A stretch of 64,000 nt of DNA from Scytonema sp. UIC 10036 (GTDB lineage: Bacteria > Cyanobacteriota > Cyanobacteriia > Cyanobacteriales > Nostocaceae). The stretch covers positions 13,223 through 77,222 of the forward strand of contig NZ_WJFC01000042.1 of NCBI RefSeq assembly GCF_009725235.1, in the 5' to 3' direction. The position numbers were made by a program, and so were the translations under genes. Each line of letters opens with the position of its first letter. Position 1 is the stretch's first letter. Below, one piece after another: positions 17,577 through 26,444 of the stretch. Under the pieces are notes generated by a model, which saw nothing but the letters and a program-made list of their open reading frames with translations, was not told the origin of the DNA and searched no databases.

Positions 17577-18089
17577 TAATTTTTTATACTCCAGTTAAAT
17601 AAATTATATTGAGCAATGCTTCAGTCAGCTACCACTAAGTGAACGTACTTTTGGTAATGGAGTTACTTTGTACTAGTAGATATGGGTGATCGCTCTTGTT
17701 TGTTTACGAAAGCCTTAAGTTGAAATTAACTTGCTAAAGTTACCTTGTGTCAGTCAGTAAAAATAGGCAAACTATAATCATGTAACATTTTTAGTGGCAT
17801 TGCATTGATTTGACTTACACCTAATATATTTGTAAAACTTGGAGAAATAATAGTAAATGAAATTGAATGTGTTAATTGTAGTCGTTATTGTATAATTTTT
17901 TCCAATCTAAAACGTAAATCCTTGTTTTTTGATGATTTTAATAATTATTGTGCATGAACAAAAAGCAAGTACTAAAGCTGGACAAAGGACGTTGCCATAT
18001 TCAATAACAATCAAATCATAATTCATCAATATTTCCAAATTATAACTGAAAGAAACAATTGATTTTAGTACATAGGAGTAATAATTAGG
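17577..18089. other. AT-rich intergenic region upstream of the GTPase cassette
   Basis: About 510 bp with low GC and no ORF of interest. Only an AGGAG ribosome site at ~18075 that serves the next gene is clear. Confidence 0.5.
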
Positions 18090-18755
18090 GTGAGTACAAT
18101 ATATCCAATTTCAACAAACAGTATTATAGAAAATCCATTTACAATCGTTTTTTTTGGTAAAACAGGCGTTGGTAAAAGTACCACTATAAATCAGTTGTTC
18201 GGATTTAATTGGGATACTGATAATGCAGTTGCTTGTACCAAGGAACCTCAAGTTGCTATTTTGAATCAGTTGCAATATTCAGATTTATGTTGTTTTCAAG
18301 TACAAGTAGTTGATATGCCTGGTATTGGTGAGAGCATAGAAGCTGACGAATTCTATATGCCTTATTATCAATATTGGCTACCAAAAGCGCACTCTTTAGT
18401 ATGGATTACTCAGGCAGATACTAGAGCTTACAAGCGAGATCAAATTTTCTTAAATAAACTAATTCCACTATTTCATTCATCACTTTTATTTACAGTTGCT
18501 CTGAATAAAATAGATCAATTAGGTGTAGATGAGGGTGAACGATCTTTTAATATTGACTTAAATGAACCATCGCAAGCACAATTCAGACTATTGCCAGAAA
18601 AAATAGATGATGTTTATAAAATATTTAATGATATCATTAGTGGTATTTTCCCTTTTAGCAAAACTCAAATTGTTCCATATACAGCTGTCTATAAATGGGG
18701 ATTAGAAAATTTTAAGTCGAGTATTCTTTCAACAGCTTATAGCAATGCACGTTAA
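18090..18755 (+). CDS. Small Era/YfjP-like GTPase
   Basis: 221 aa starting at GTG with AGGAG ~10 nt upstream. All G motifs are in order: G1 GKTGVGKST (~23-31), a Thr-containing switch I (AVACTKEPQ), G3 DMPGIG (~75), G4 LNKIDQL (~138) and G5-like PYTAVYKWG near the C-terminus. It is a lone G domain without a membrane or RNA-binding tail. It is AT-rich and lies in a head-to-tail cassette with a second GTPase ORF (23-nt gap) and two small proteins. Function unknown; related stand-alone GTPases occur in bacterial immunity and membrane-remodelling loci. Confidence 0.8.
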   Translation: MSTIYPISTNSIIENPFTIVFFGKTGVGKSTTINQLFGFNWDTDNAVACTKEPQVAILNQLQYSDLCCFQVQVVDMPGIGESIEADEFYMPYYQYWLPKAHSLVWITQADTRAYKRDQIFLNKLIPLFHSSLLFTVALNKIDQLGVDEGERSFNIDLNEPSQAQFRLLPEKIDDVYKIFNDIISGIFPFSKTQIVPYTAVYKWGLENFKSSILSTAYSNAR

Positions 18756-18778
18756 GTTGAACAAGGAAAAGATTTACG

Positions 18779-19618
18779 ATGATAAGCTCTTTCTTAAAGA
18801 CCAAGAAAAATATCCAACTTCGTTTAGTTATCGGCTTAAATCAAGTTGATAAGTTAGTGGAAAATGGATGGAATGAACGACTGAACGCACCTACTAAGGA
18901 AGCAGAGAGAGCGATTCAACGTCGTAGTGAAGATATCATTAATAAGTTGGCTAAATATTCACAAATATCTTCCTCGTATTTGGAATATTATTCAGCTTTA
19001 AAGTGTTACCGTCTTCTACCCTTATTAAGCAAGATAATAAGGAACGCTCATGCTGGGTTTAAACTTGATAACGTGCGTCCTACCGATCCTTTCGATTTAG
19101 CCGACTTTGAGGTAAAAGAATTTGTTCAGCAAGAGCGTGAAAAGCGCATAAGGAATCAAGAGCAAAAAAACGATTCAAGGAATGAACTTTTTGATGAAAT
19201 GAAAAAAATTCTTTCTTTTGAAGAACTAGAACTTATACGAAACAAATTGACTGAAGAATATGCACATCCACCGAGAGTAGCTGTTTTAGGAAAAACAGGT
19301 GTAGGTAAGACTACAACGATTAACAATGTTTTTAACGCTAAATTGAAAACCAGCCATACAGTTGTAGGTACTACTGAAGCACAAGTCAAGAATTTTGAAC
19401 TATCGACAGGGGGAACTTTATCTGTTATTGATTTGCCTGGTTATGGGCGAAGCATTTCAGAAGATAAAGAATATGAAAAGATTTATCAAGATATCATCCC
19501 ATCCTGTGACTTGCTTTTCTTAGTTATACAAGCTAATTCTAAAGACTTAGCGGATGACCAAGAGATGATACTTAAGGTCAAACAATGGCTTGAAGATTCC
19601 CCAACACCACAACATTAA
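18779..19618 (+). CDS. GTPase ORF with circularly permuted motif order
   Basis: 279 aa, ATG with AAGGA ~10 nt upstream. Residues ~1-125 look like the C-terminal half of a GTPase: LRLVIGLNQVDKL carries G4 and EYYSALKCYRL carries G5, then NVRPTDPFDLADFEVKEF. After a charged linker, residues ~145-279 look like the N-terminal half: SFEELELIRNKLTEE, G1 GKTGVGKTT (~172), switch I VVGTTEAQV, G3 DLPGYGRS (~218), then LLFLVIQANSKDLADDQ, ending DSPTPQH. So G4-G5 precede G1-G3. Either two half-genes were fused tail to head or this is a genuine permuted GTPase. The ORF is clean. Confidence 0.75.
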   Translation: MISSFLKTKKNIQLRLVIGLNQVDKLVENGWNERLNAPTKEAERAIQRRSEDIINKLAKYSQISSSYLEYYSALKCYRLLPLLSKIIRNAHAGFKLDNVRPTDPFDLADFEVKEFVQQEREKRIRNQEQKNDSRNELFDEMKKILSFEELELIRNKLTEEYAHPPRVAVLGKTGVGKTTTINNVFNAKLKTSHTVVGTTEAQVKNFELSTGGTLSVIDLPGYGRSISEDKEYEKIYQDIIPSCDLLFLVIQANSKDLADDQEMILKVKQWLEDSPTPQH

Positions 19619-19632
19619 GGAGACTTCAAAGC

Positions 19633-19830
19633 ATGGGTAAAATGACAGATGAAGAAAAACAAAGAGTTTTGGAAATGCTAGATCAATTAGATAGCGGGGA
19701 AAGAGAAAGAAAAATATCTTCTCTTGAGGCATTTAGTAATTGGTTAAGAAGCGCAGCAACCGAAATTTACAATAAGGTAAAAGACCAATTACAAAGGTTT
19801 TGGAGTACAATTTGTAGTATCTTTAGTTAA
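19633..19830 (+). CDS. Small amphipathic helical protein, paralog 1
   Basis: 65 aa; AAGGAG lies 11 nt upstream of the ATG and overlaps the GTPase stop region, so it is in the same operon. Sequence is all-helical: TDEEKQRVLEMLDQLDSG, SSLEAFSNWLRS, IYNKVKDQLQRFW and STICSIFS. The last ~25 residues are amphipathic and aromatic-rich with no signal peptide. It is clearly homologous to the next small ORF (shared E-DKQ, SLE-FS-WL, IY-KVK-QL-R-W pattern). I recognise no named family. It may be a membrane-binding partner or effector of the GTPases (inference). Confidence 0.7.
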   Translation: MGKMTDEEKQRVLEMLDQLDSGERERKISSLEAFSNWLRSAATEIYNKVKDQLQRFWSTICSIFS

Positions 19831-19837
19831 AAGGTTA

Positions 19838-19869
19838 TTTTTTCCAATCCTGACTGTGGTTGGAAAAAA
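19838..19869. terminator. Hairpin with A/T-tract arms, probable terminator
   Basis: TTTTTTCCAA (19838-19847) and TTGGAAAAAA (19860-19869) are perfect 10-bp arms around a 12-nt loop, 8 bp after the first small protein. It could partly terminate or attenuate transcription before paralog 2. Confidence 0.6.
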
Positions 19870-19913
19870 TAAACAGACGGATTTCATATTTAATTAATGA
19901 ATGTTATTCAATT

Positions 19914-20108
19914 ATGGCTTTAACTAATGAAGATAAACAGCAAATAATCGATGAACTTGATGGACTAGAGGAGGGTATAAGGAGAGTTATTATAGCCTCT
20001 CTTGAATCATTTTCCTCTTGGCTGATGAATACTCTCTACTCAATCTACCAGAAGGTAAAACAGCAGCTTAGTAGGTTATGGCAATGGATAGTGTCGCAAT
20101 TGAGTTAG
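19914..20108 (+). CDS. Small amphipathic helical protein, paralog 2
   Basis: 64 aa from ATG at 19914; an in-frame TTG at 19860 lies in the hairpin and is unlikely. TNEDKQQIIDELDGLEEG, IASLESFSSWLMN, IYQKVKQQLSRLW and QWIVSQLS parallel paralog 1 along the whole length. There is no Shine-Dalgarno as strong as for paralog 1. The tandem pair suggests duplication and perhaps heteromeric assembly. No transmembrane segment proper, but the C-terminal Trp/Ile-rich helix would associate with membranes. Confidence 0.68.
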   Translation: MALTNEDKQQIIDELDGLEEGIRRVIIASLESFSSWLMNTLYSIYQKVKQQLSRLWQWIVSQLS

Positions 20109-20244
20109 AGTCTGCTGAAAAAAAGTCTCCAGAGCAAACCTAGAAGCTATATAGCTTGAAAAATCCTCGATTCATTGCTTAGTTTTCAAATTTCCCCAAG
20201 CATTTTTTACAAAATAACATACACGATATTGCCTACCATAAAAC

Positions 20245-23130
20245 CTACCCCACACCTTCCACCGCCCCCAAAGCCAAGAGCACTGATCTCTGTGCTGCTT
20301 TCAACCCAGTTACACCCGCAATATTCATACCCTCGTAAAGACGATCGCTTCTCAATATTTTTGTACATTCCCCAGTATCTATATCCCAAAGCCTCATCGT
20401 CTCATCCGTACTACCACTTAATAAGGTACAACCATCCGGACTCCAAGCTACAGACCAAACCTCATTTGTATGTCCTTGCAATACCTTAAGGCACGTAGCT
20501 TGCTGCACATCCCATAACCTCACAGTACCATCCTGAGAGCCACTTGCTAAAATGTTACCATCATGACTCCAACACACTGACCACACGCGATGGGTGTGAC
20601 CACACAACACCAAGCAGCACTCATCTTGCTGCACATCCCATAAATAAATTGAACAGTCATCGCTACCACTTGCCAAAGTCCGATTATCTGGAGCAAAACT
20701 GAGTGTCAACAATGCGTGATTTGTATCATACTTTAACACCTTGAGGCAAGTACCAGTTTGGGAATCCCACAGGCGAATGGAACCGTCAAAACAGCAACTT
20801 GCTAAAAGCGTAACCTCTGGACTGTGACTTAAATCTGTTCTAAGTGCATAACTGACTCCACTGACCCAAGTCGCATGACCTTGCAAAACTTTTAAGGTTT
20901 CACCTGTCGCAACATCCCACACCCTCACCGTACAGTCATGACTGCCACTTGCCAAGGTACAACCATCTGGACTAAAGCTGACTGCCGATACTGCATGGGT
21001 GTGACCTTGAAAAATTCTGACGCAATTGCCAGTATTCACATCCCACAAGCGGATAGTGCGATCGTAACTACTAGTTGCTATTTGACAACCATCAGGACTC
21101 CAAGCGATCGACCAAATCGGTGCAGTGTGCTCTTGTAAAACTTTTAAGCTGTTACCTGTTTGAGTATCCCACAACTCAACAGCATTATCATCACTACTAC
21201 TTGCCAAGATATTGCCATCGGGACTAAAAGTAACAGATGATGTCAAACTATGATGCCGATGCCCTTGAAGTGTTAAAAGGTGTTGATAATCCGAGGTGCT
21301 GCGTAAGTAAATGTATCCATCAATGTCACTTATGGCTAACAATTTGCCATTTGGACTAAATGCTACTGACCTCACACTAGTTAATTTTTCTGCAAATACA
21401 CAGCGATCGAAAGCGGAAGACTGGAAATTAGCTCCAGCTAGATTTACACGCTGTAAGTCAGCTTGCCAAATTGTTAAATTTGAGAAGTCAGACCCTCGTA
21501 AATCTACTTGCATATGTGCTAGCAAATTAACAATATTACCCCCCACATATCCTGCTAGTCTTGCTGCTTGATGTCTTTGCTGCTCTAGTACATCCTGCAA
21601 CGTTTGAACAAGCTTTTGTTGACTGCCTAATTCCATTAGCAATTGCTCGAGCAAGGGTTGTATAATGAGTTGTCTTTGTGTCTCCCGAATGTAATCTTTG
21701 GCTGTAGCCTTCATCAAAGCATGGGTTTGGAATAGGGGAGTAGGGCATTGGTTTTCAAACGCTACACCCGATGCCCGATGCTCAATGCCCCATTCCCTAA
21801 TTTCTTGACAAACCCGTTCAATCAATCGCTGTGTGGTATATTCCATCACTACTGGTTGCAGGAAGAAATGCTCGCCGCTTTTTTCAACTAACGAGCGTTG
21901 CAACAGGGATTTGATTGCTTGCGGTAATTGACGCTTAGAAGCAGATATCACTATATCCTGAGCTAACTCGGCGAGAGATACTGGCTCTCGATGAATTGCT
22001 AACCAATACATGACTTCCTCTTGCACCACCGACAAACGGTTGAACTGGGATTCCAACAAGTCGCCGATGTCCTCAAAAATCAATATCCCCTGTTGCACAT
22101 ACTCCAAAACAGAGGCTATCTTACCGTTAAAAAGCTCTTGGGTTCCAGATGCTACCATCTTAAGTGCTAAAGGATTGCCCCCATAATGCTCGATAAGTAC
22201 CTGCCATTCTCGTTCTGTACCCGCAAACTGTCCTTTCTGCTGGAATAACTGTTGTCCCTCGGTAGGATTTAATCCCCTTAGTTGGAGACTTCGCACTCCT
22301 GTATTCTCTCCTTCTAACGGTATCATTTCTCTTGGTTTTTCTCTAGAAGTCAGCAGGACGCAACTCCTGTGAGGTGCTTCCCCAAGGCATTTAAGTAATT
22401 GAGTGTACCCCTCATACCCAGGACGGCATTGTCCTGCGCGATCGCCACTTGATAAAATCGTCTCCACATTGTCTAAAATCACAAGACAACGGTGGTACAT
22501 CAAACATTCCATCAGCTTTGAGACTTTGCCATCAAAACTTTGAGCGATCGCTATTTCTTTTCGCAATGCCCACAGCAGGAATTGCAGTATGCTCGTTAAA
22601 ATCTCCTCTACTGGTGGCGCATTTTGCAAGCTTCGCCACACCACTGCCTCAAATTCTGTTTGAATTTGTAGCCCTAACTTAACTGCTAAGCTACTTTTGC
22701 CAATACCACCAATTCCTAACAATGCTACTAAACGACACTGTTGTTCTAACACCCATTCCCGTAGTTGCACCAGTTCAATAGAGCGACCATAAAATACAGA
22801 TACACTCGGTGCTTCTCCCCAATCATACTGTGGATAAGCGCGTCGCACTTCCAATTCGTTAGGAGGGTTTGGGCGGGTATAATCTTCTTCACACAACTCC
22901 AACTCAAAAGCAGCAAAAGCAGATTGCAACGAACTTTTATCTACTGGTTCACTGCGCCCCTGTATCCTGGAGACAGTGTGCAGCGCTAAACCCATGCGCG
23001 AACTCAGTTCCTCCAAAGTAAAGCCTAATTGAGCATTATCAGTCAAATCGGCTTTAGTAATGGATGCTTGAAGTTTATCCCAGCCTTTGAGAGTGAGGAT
23101 AAAACCTCGGCTTCGTCTGTTGTGTTTCAT
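20245..23130 (-). CDS. STAND (NB-ARC) NTPase with WD40 propeller
   Basis: 961 aa from ATG at 23130 (a TTG one codon earlier is possible). Order: N-terminal helix-turn-helix-like segment ([20 protein letters not shown], ~37-56); NB-ARC with P-loop [11 protein letters not shown] (~138), Walker [16 protein letters not shown] sensor and GGNPLALK (GLPL-type); winged-helix; helical bundle; pentapeptide-like stretch ([20 protein letters not shown]); then about eight WD40 blades, seven with clear LWD/VWD ends. Such proteins are signal-transducing ATPases, many with immune or regulatory roles, that oligomerise on ligand sensing by the propeller. No dedicated enzymatic effector is visible. A truncated paralog lies at 30441-31920. 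Confidence 0.92.
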   Translation of the reverse strand: MKHNRRSRGFILTLKGWDKLQASITKADLTDNAQLGFTLEELSSRMGLALHTVSRIQGRSEPVDKSSLQSAFAAFELELCEEDYTRPNPPNELEVRRAYPQYDWGEAPSVSVFYGRSIELVQLREWVLEQQCRLVALLGIGGIGKSSLAVKLGLQIQTEFEAVVWRSLQNAPPVEEILTSILQFLLWALRKEIAIAQSFDGKVSKLMECLMYHRCLVILDNVETILSSGDRAGQCRPGYEGYTQLLKCLGEAPHRSCVLLTSREKPREMIPLEGENTGVRSLQLRGLNPTEGQQLFQQKGQFAGTEREWQVLIEHYGGNPLALKMVASGTQELFNGKIASVLEYVQQGILIFEDIGDLLESQFNRLSVVQEEVMYWLAIHREPVSLAELAQDIVISASKRQLPQAIKSLLQRSLVEKSGEHFFLQPVVMEYTTQRLIERVCQEIREWGIEHRASGVAFENQCPTPLFQTHALMKATAKDYIRETQRQLIIQPLLEQLLMELGSQQKLVQTLQDVLEQQRHQAARLAGYVGGNIVNLLAHMQVDLRGSDFSNLTIWQADLQRVNLAGANFQSSAFDRCVFAEKLTSVRSVAFSPNGKLLAISDIDGYIYLRSTSDYQHLLTLQGHRHHSLTSSVTFSPDGNILASSSDDNAVELWDTQTGNSLKVLQEHTAPIWSIAWSPDGCQIATSSYDRTIRLWDVNTGNCVRIFQGHTHAVSAVSFSPDGCTLASGSHDCTVRVWDVATGETLKVLQGHATWVSGVSYALRTDLSHSPEVTLLASCCFDGSIRLWDSQTGTCLKVLKYDTNHALLTLSFAPDNRTLASGSDDCSIYLWDVQQDECCLVLCGHTHRVWSVCWSHDGNILASGSQDGTVRLWDVQQATCLKVLQGHTNEVWSVAWSPDGCTLLSGSTDETMRLWDIDTGECTKILRSDRLYEGMNIAGVTGLKAAQRSVLLALGAVEGVG

Positions 23131-23455
23131 CAACGTTACCTAGAACAAAGTAGATGCATCTTAATAGAGCTTTTGGGTAAGTTTGGCTTTGAGGTACACA
23201 GCCCCTGAAGTGTATTAAGCAGCCTTACAAAAAATGAAGTTATATAATATATAATAGCCGAAAACTGCTGACGGTTTTGTTGAGAAAAAAACAACCTCAT
23301 GATTAGCAAATAAAATATAGCAATCCTATTTGAGATCCAAACAAGGGAGACAAGGAAGACAAGGAAGAGGTGTTTGTAAATCATTTAGGACTGCTATATA
23401 ACAAAGTGTTGCACCATAATAGAGGTACAGAGCCAATCCACAATAAATAAAAATT
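23131..23455. other. AT-rich intergenic region, nothing recognised
   Basis: Divergent promoters for the STAND gene and the ParD-like gene must lie here. I see no RNA gene or repeat. Confidence 0.4.
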
Positions 23456-23722
23456 ATGAACATCCAACTTAAGCCCGAAGAAGAGCAATTTATTCAAACA
23501 CAAATTGCTGGAGGTAAATACGACAATCCAGAAGCAGTTATTAGTAAAGCACTGAAACTATTGAGGGATTGGGAAAAAGGCTATCAAAATTGGATTGAGG
23601 AAACCCGTCAAAAAGTAGAAGTCGCTGCGGAACAGTTAGAGAGAGGTGAAGGTATTGACGGGGAAGTTGTCGTTGAGCGACTGCGGGAGAAATTGCGTAA
23701 AGCTAGAGAGAATCAAGGATGA
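23456..23722 (+). CDS. ParD-type antitoxin
   Basis: 88 aa. MNIQLKPEEEQFIQTQIAGG, then YDNPEAVISKALKLL is the ParD/CopG-like N-terminal ribbon-helix-helix (xIxLxPEEExFIxxxVxSGxYxxxxEVIxxALRLL), with a charged helical tail for toxin binding. It overlaps the ParE ORF by 4 nt. Normally it binds and autoregulates with ParE. Intact, though its toxin is not. Confidence 0.88.
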   Translation: MNIQLKPEEEQFIQTQIAGGKYDNPEAVISKALKLLRDWEKGYQNWIEETRQKVEVAAEQLERGEGIDGEVVVERLREKLRKARENQG

Positions 23723-23913
23723 AACAACACATTATCTCCCCAGAAGCTAATCAAGATTTGGAAGAAATTATTGATTATTTTACGAGCCGTAATATTGATG
23801 CTGGGGAGCGTTTTATTGATGAGTTTAATAAAAAATGCAGAAAACTTGCGAACTTCCCCAACATGGGACGCAGTTATGCTAAATTTTCAAGTGGATGCAC
23901 ATCAAATAATTAA
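23719..23913 (+). pseudogene. ParE/RelE-family toxin, C-terminally truncated
   Basis: 64 aa: MKQHIISPEANQDLEEIIDY, RNIDAGERFIDEF and NMGRSYAKFSSG are the ParE N-terminal two-thirds. The expected continuation (the beta strands ending in a YRV/VxxGxRD type tail) is replaced by CTSNN and a stop at 23913, where sequence identity switches. A 35-nt piece of this gene recurs at 26021-26055. Probably not toxic, leaving an orphan ParD. Confidence 0.8.
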
Positions 23914-23976
23914 GGAATCGCAGATAAACACAGATAAATCTGCACTTCATTCAAGCGAAAACGGCTATATTTATAT

Positions 23977-24109
23977 TTAATGATGTAGCATAAAAGCGTA
24001 ACCTAACTTAGTAAAATTCTTGTATTTTTAAGATGACTTATGGAGTTGAAGCAGAATATTTGAGCAGTCATTCATCTAGGGGAACAGCACGGTTATATAG
24101 CAGAATGTA
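23977..24109 (+). repeat. Decayed copy of the HicB promoter and 5' end (block B)
   Basis: Matches 27239-27370 with scattered differences: TTATGGAGTTGAAGCAGAAT then GCAGTCATTC and GCAGAATGT are shared. In this copy the HicB frame is broken, so it is a scrap and not a gene. Confidence 0.85.
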
Positions 24110-24138
24110 GCATCAATAATTACATAACATAAAAGAAG

Positions 24139-24180
24139 GCATTCGCTGTCAAAACTCCCGATCTATCGAGCGGATACGAA
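24139..24180 (+). repeat. Block A repeat (GCATTCGCTGTC...GAGCGGATACGAA)
   Basis: 42 nt matching 27188-27229; its end (TTGAGCGGATAC-like) also appears at ~30216-30230. Here block B precedes block A, whereas at 27.2 kb A precedes B. Confidence 0.8.
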
Positions 24181-24260
24181 AGGATAGGCTGGTACAGTAA
24201 AATTATAGTGCTAGCCTATAGTAAGTAGGTGGACAGGAAAAAGCCGTTTATTCATACTTA

Positions 24261-24390
24261 TCAAGGAGATCGCGGAACCAAGCGAACAATTAAACGTTCT
24301 GCTGCTTGCAACTCTCCACAATTAACAGCAAGAGTTATAGCACTTCGATGCAAAACTGAGCGGTAATGAAAAAAAACCTCATAAACGAGG
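24261..24390 (-). pseudogene. Remnant related to the small protein at 15361
   Basis: The reverse strand reads RSAITLAVNCGELQAAERLI then VRLVPRSP and stop; LQAAERLI is shared with the 78-aa protein at 15361-15597. No start codon. Confidence 0.35.
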
Positions 24391-24401
24391 GCATTTGAAG
24401 T

Positions 24402-24884
24402 TTACTCTCCTACAGCAGTTAAAGCTTGTTGGTAAAGTTGTTGACTGATGTATGTACCGTTGGCAATAAGATCGTCTAAGACTTCTTTTATGCTGGGAAT
24501 TAAACCCTGCTGTTTAGCAATTATTAGTATACCTACCGTACCAATAACAGACAAACCTCTTGCCAAGGCTTCTCTTCGTGCTGCAAGGTCATCAACTAAA
24601 ATCCGTGTTGCACCTATTTCTTCAGCAAGAGTTATTGCAGCACATTCACCTAAACCAATCTTCTTTGTAGCTCGAAGTGTTACTACTTTCTGTGTATCAA
24701 TAACTTGTCGTACTTCAATCCAATTTTCTAAAGGTACTGCTGTAATCAAGGGGTTATCTGCTGCTATCAACTCATTGTAGACTTCTGTAGGAATGATAAT
24801 GCGCCTAGATACATCTTTTAATAGGAGCAGATGCCCAACTTTAGCCAATTCACTCAGAGGTGTAGTGTCAGATACAACAATCAC
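24402..24884 (-). CDS. DUF3368 PIN-like toxin
   Basis: 160 aa: MIVVSDTTPLSELAKVGHLL, IIIPTEVYNELIAA, LGLGECAAITLAEE-type core and ATRILVDDLAARREALARGL are the DUF3368 PIN-fold signature (acidic D6, E ~93, DD ~113). It ends with the helical segment GTYISQQLYQQAL. Partner is the UPF0175 protein whose stop it overlaps by 4 nt. The pair is the best-preserved toxin-antitoxin unit of this region. A 51-nt piece of this gene is repeated at 25392-25442. Confidence 0.88.
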   Translation of the reverse strand: MIVVSDTTPLSELAKVGHLLLLKDVSRRIIIPTEVYNELIAADNPLITAVPLENWIEVRQVIDTQKVVTLRATKKIGLGECAAITLAEEIGATRILVDDLAARREALARGLSVIGTVGILIIAKQQGLIPSIKEVLDDLIANGTYISQQLYQQALTAVGE

Positions 24885-25171
24885 ACAGAAAATTTCCTCA
24901 AATCTTCAAGATATTCAGCTACCTCTTGTTGCAAATCTTCGGCAGTCATTGTGCCATCAAAAGGAGATATTTTGTACTGATACATCAATTCCGATAGTTG
25001 CGAGCGATTGACTTCTAGTAATTCTGCTGCCCTACCAGCGCTAATCTCACCTTGACGGAGTAATTCCATGACAAACGCTTCACGTGCCTTACACTGAGCT
25101 GCAACTCTAAGTTCTTCAGGTATTTCAGTTAGGGCTACAGTAAACTTGACTTCAGTCTTTGATTCCAGCAT
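24881..25171 (-). CDS. UPF0175 family antitoxin
   Basis: 96 aa. VAAQCKAREAFVMELLRQGE, ISAGRAAELLEVNRSQLSEL is the UPF0175 helix-turn-helix, followed by an acidic tail (EEVAEYLEDL-like). GGAGG lies just before the ATG. UPF0175 proteins precede DUF3368 PIN toxins, as here. About 180 nt covering its promoter and 5' half are repeated at 33029-33206. Confidence 0.88.
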   Translation of the reverse strand: MLESKTEVKFTVALTEIPEELRVAAQCKAREAFVMELLRQGEISAGRAAELLEVNRSQLSELMYQYKISPFDGTMTAEDLQQEVAEYLEDLRKFSV

Positions 25172-25224
25172 TTTTTAACCTCCTTGCTTTAATTTAACAT
25201 TTATGTCAAGTCTGTTGCTGGCGA

Positions 25225-25391
25225 GACGCAACTCCAACCCAAAAGCAGCAAAAGCAGATTCCTCTGAAACGGAACTGAAAGCATACCTTTTACCAATGCC
25301 ACCAATTCCTAACAACGCCACTAAACGACACTGTTGTTCTAACACCCATTTTCGTAGTTGCACCAGTTCAGCAGAACGACCATAAAATACT
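25225..25391 (-). pseudogene. Shard of the STAND NTPase gene
   Basis: FYGRSAELVQLRKWVLEQQ then [13 protein letters not shown] match the P-loop region of the STAND genes at 22.7 and 31.5 kb, fused out of order to SAFAAFGLEL, which in the intact gene lies before the P-loop. Two non-adjacent pieces joined near 25268-25288. Confidence 0.8.
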
Positions 25392-25442
25392 TGTAGCACA
25401 TTCACCCAAACCAATCTTCTTCGTAGCTCAAAGTGTTACTAC
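25392..25442 (-). repeat. Shard of the DUF3368 toxin gene
   Basis: GCACATTCACCCAAACCAAT then GTAGCTC and AGTGTTACTACT match 24636-24687 inside the neighbouring toxin gene with a few mismatches. Directly joined to the STAND shard. Confidence 0.8.
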
Positions 25443-25464
25443 TAAAGTATGGCTCTCCAGTCAG

Positions 25465-25560
25465 CTATCCTTCATGAGGATAAAACTCAGATAGTAACTC
25501 TCTAATTTCTTCTTCCAATTCCGTAGCAAACTGAATTACAACCACATCGTTATTCTGCAT
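25465..25560 (-). CDS. 31-codon ORF overlapping the antitoxin shard
   Basis: ATG at 25560 overlaps the stop of the RelN-like shard, the arrangement expected of a toxin start. It reads MQNNDVVVIQFATELEEEIR and ends at FYPHEG. Too short for a toxin; probably the first codons of a lost partner gene. Confidence 0.3.
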   Translation of the reverse strand: MQNNDVVVIQFATELEEEIRELLSEFYPHEG

Positions 25561-25746
25561 CAATTCTATTCCATAGCTCGCTGATTGGTCTAGTTTCTCC
25601 AGCTTTGACTTGCTGTAAAGCTCTTTTCAAGCTAGCTTTGATTTCCTCGACAGGTGTATCATCCGGATCGAGATCTTCTGCTTCTACTGATTCTGGAACC
25701 AAAATAATGATCCGAACTTGATGAGGATAGAAGGATAAACAGCTTT
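25550..25746 (-). pseudogene. Shard of a RelN-like antitoxin gene
   Basis: FYPHQVRIIILVPESVEAED, then DDTPVEEIKASLKRALQQV and ETRPISELWNRIDAE. Positions 25552-25729 match 26792-26969 base for base apart from a few changes. The N-terminal ~25 residues are replaced by other sequence. Confidence 0.75.
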
Positions 25747-25754
25747 CACTGTGA

Positions 25755-26017
25755 TTATCTATAGGTGACAAAGGCTCAATTACAATGCCGGAACGTGGGG
25801 ATCTAATAGAATCCTTGAGACAGTGCATCCCAAAGTTCTGGCATGGCTTCGTCAAAATCTTCAAAGATTGTTATTGGCATTCCCTGCAGTGGATAATTGT
25901 GTGGTACATCAGAATTTATCGTCAAGGGAAGTATACGGGCAATAGGCATCCCATTTCGGGTAATCAGAACTTCGTTGTGAGTTGTAGTGACTTCATCAAG
26001 TAGAAGAGCAAGAGCCG
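25755..26017 (-). pseudogene. Fused Phd-VapC shard with internal deletion
   Basis: 25805-26017 matches the Phd antitoxin plus VapC start at 32724-32936. In this copy the Phd stop is lost, the VapC ATG is altered, and about 200 nt of VapC are missing before the GIVIEPLSPID segment (25755-25795). A deletion derivative of the module at 32.1-33.0 kb. Confidence 0.8.
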
Positions 26018-26020
26018 CGC

Positions 26021-26055
26021 AATATTGATGCTGGGGAGCGTTTTATTGATGAATT
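26021..26055 (+). repeat. 35-nt shard of the ParE gene
   Basis: AATATTGATGCTGGGGAGCG then TTTTATTGATGA matches 23791-23825 with one mismatch. Out of context, non-coding. Confidence 0.9.
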
Positions 26056-26072
26056 TTTCGTCATTTCTGGTA

Positions 26073-26444
26073 CTACAATTCATCAATTGTCACCAATCCA
26101 CCTTCTGTAAACTGCACAACCAGCTCGTGTTCTTCCAGCAATGCGGTTCCAACTAAAGGTCTTCGTCCTGTAGCAAGTACGCGAACATCACGCTCCTCAC
26201 CGTTCCAAAGGATAATAGCCTCGTGAACTGGCAGTACAACTTGACTGTTATCGGCTAAATTAGCAGGCATGGCATACTTAAAGCGCAATCCCAATAAAGC
26301 TATTGCTTCTGGTGGTAAGCAAAGCTCATCTGTAAATCCTGTATCTACAACAAATTCAATTGGCAAGTCTGCCCGATTAGGAATACGGAACATCACAGTG
26401 ATAATCGCGTGTCCAGCAGTAACAATACCAGAAATCACTCGCAA
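26073..26444 (-). CDS. Clan AA (retropepsin-like) aspartic protease
   Basis: 123 aa. FVVDTGFTDELCLPPEAIAL carries the catalytic Asp (DTGFT), with ADNSQVVLPVHEAII and GRRPLVGTALLEEHEL giving the expected downstream beta hairpins and flap-like region. Single-domain retropepsin-like proteases of this size act as homodimers. It overlaps the preceding gene by 10 nt, suggesting a two-gene unit. The substrate is unknown. Such pairs are frequent in cyanobacteria and often sit among toxin-antitoxin genes. Confidence 0.85.
   Translation of the reverse strand: MRVISGIVTAGHAIITVMFRIPNRADLPIEFVVDTGFTDELCLPPEAIALLGLRFKYAMPANLADNSQVVLPVHEAIILWNGEERDVRVLATGRRPLVGTALLEEHELVVQFTEGGLVTIDEL

Noticed and set aside
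25550..25864. A 104-codon ORF read as a single gene
   Set aside because: It is a chimera of a Phd-VapC shard and a RelN-like shard, each traceable to another site in the region.
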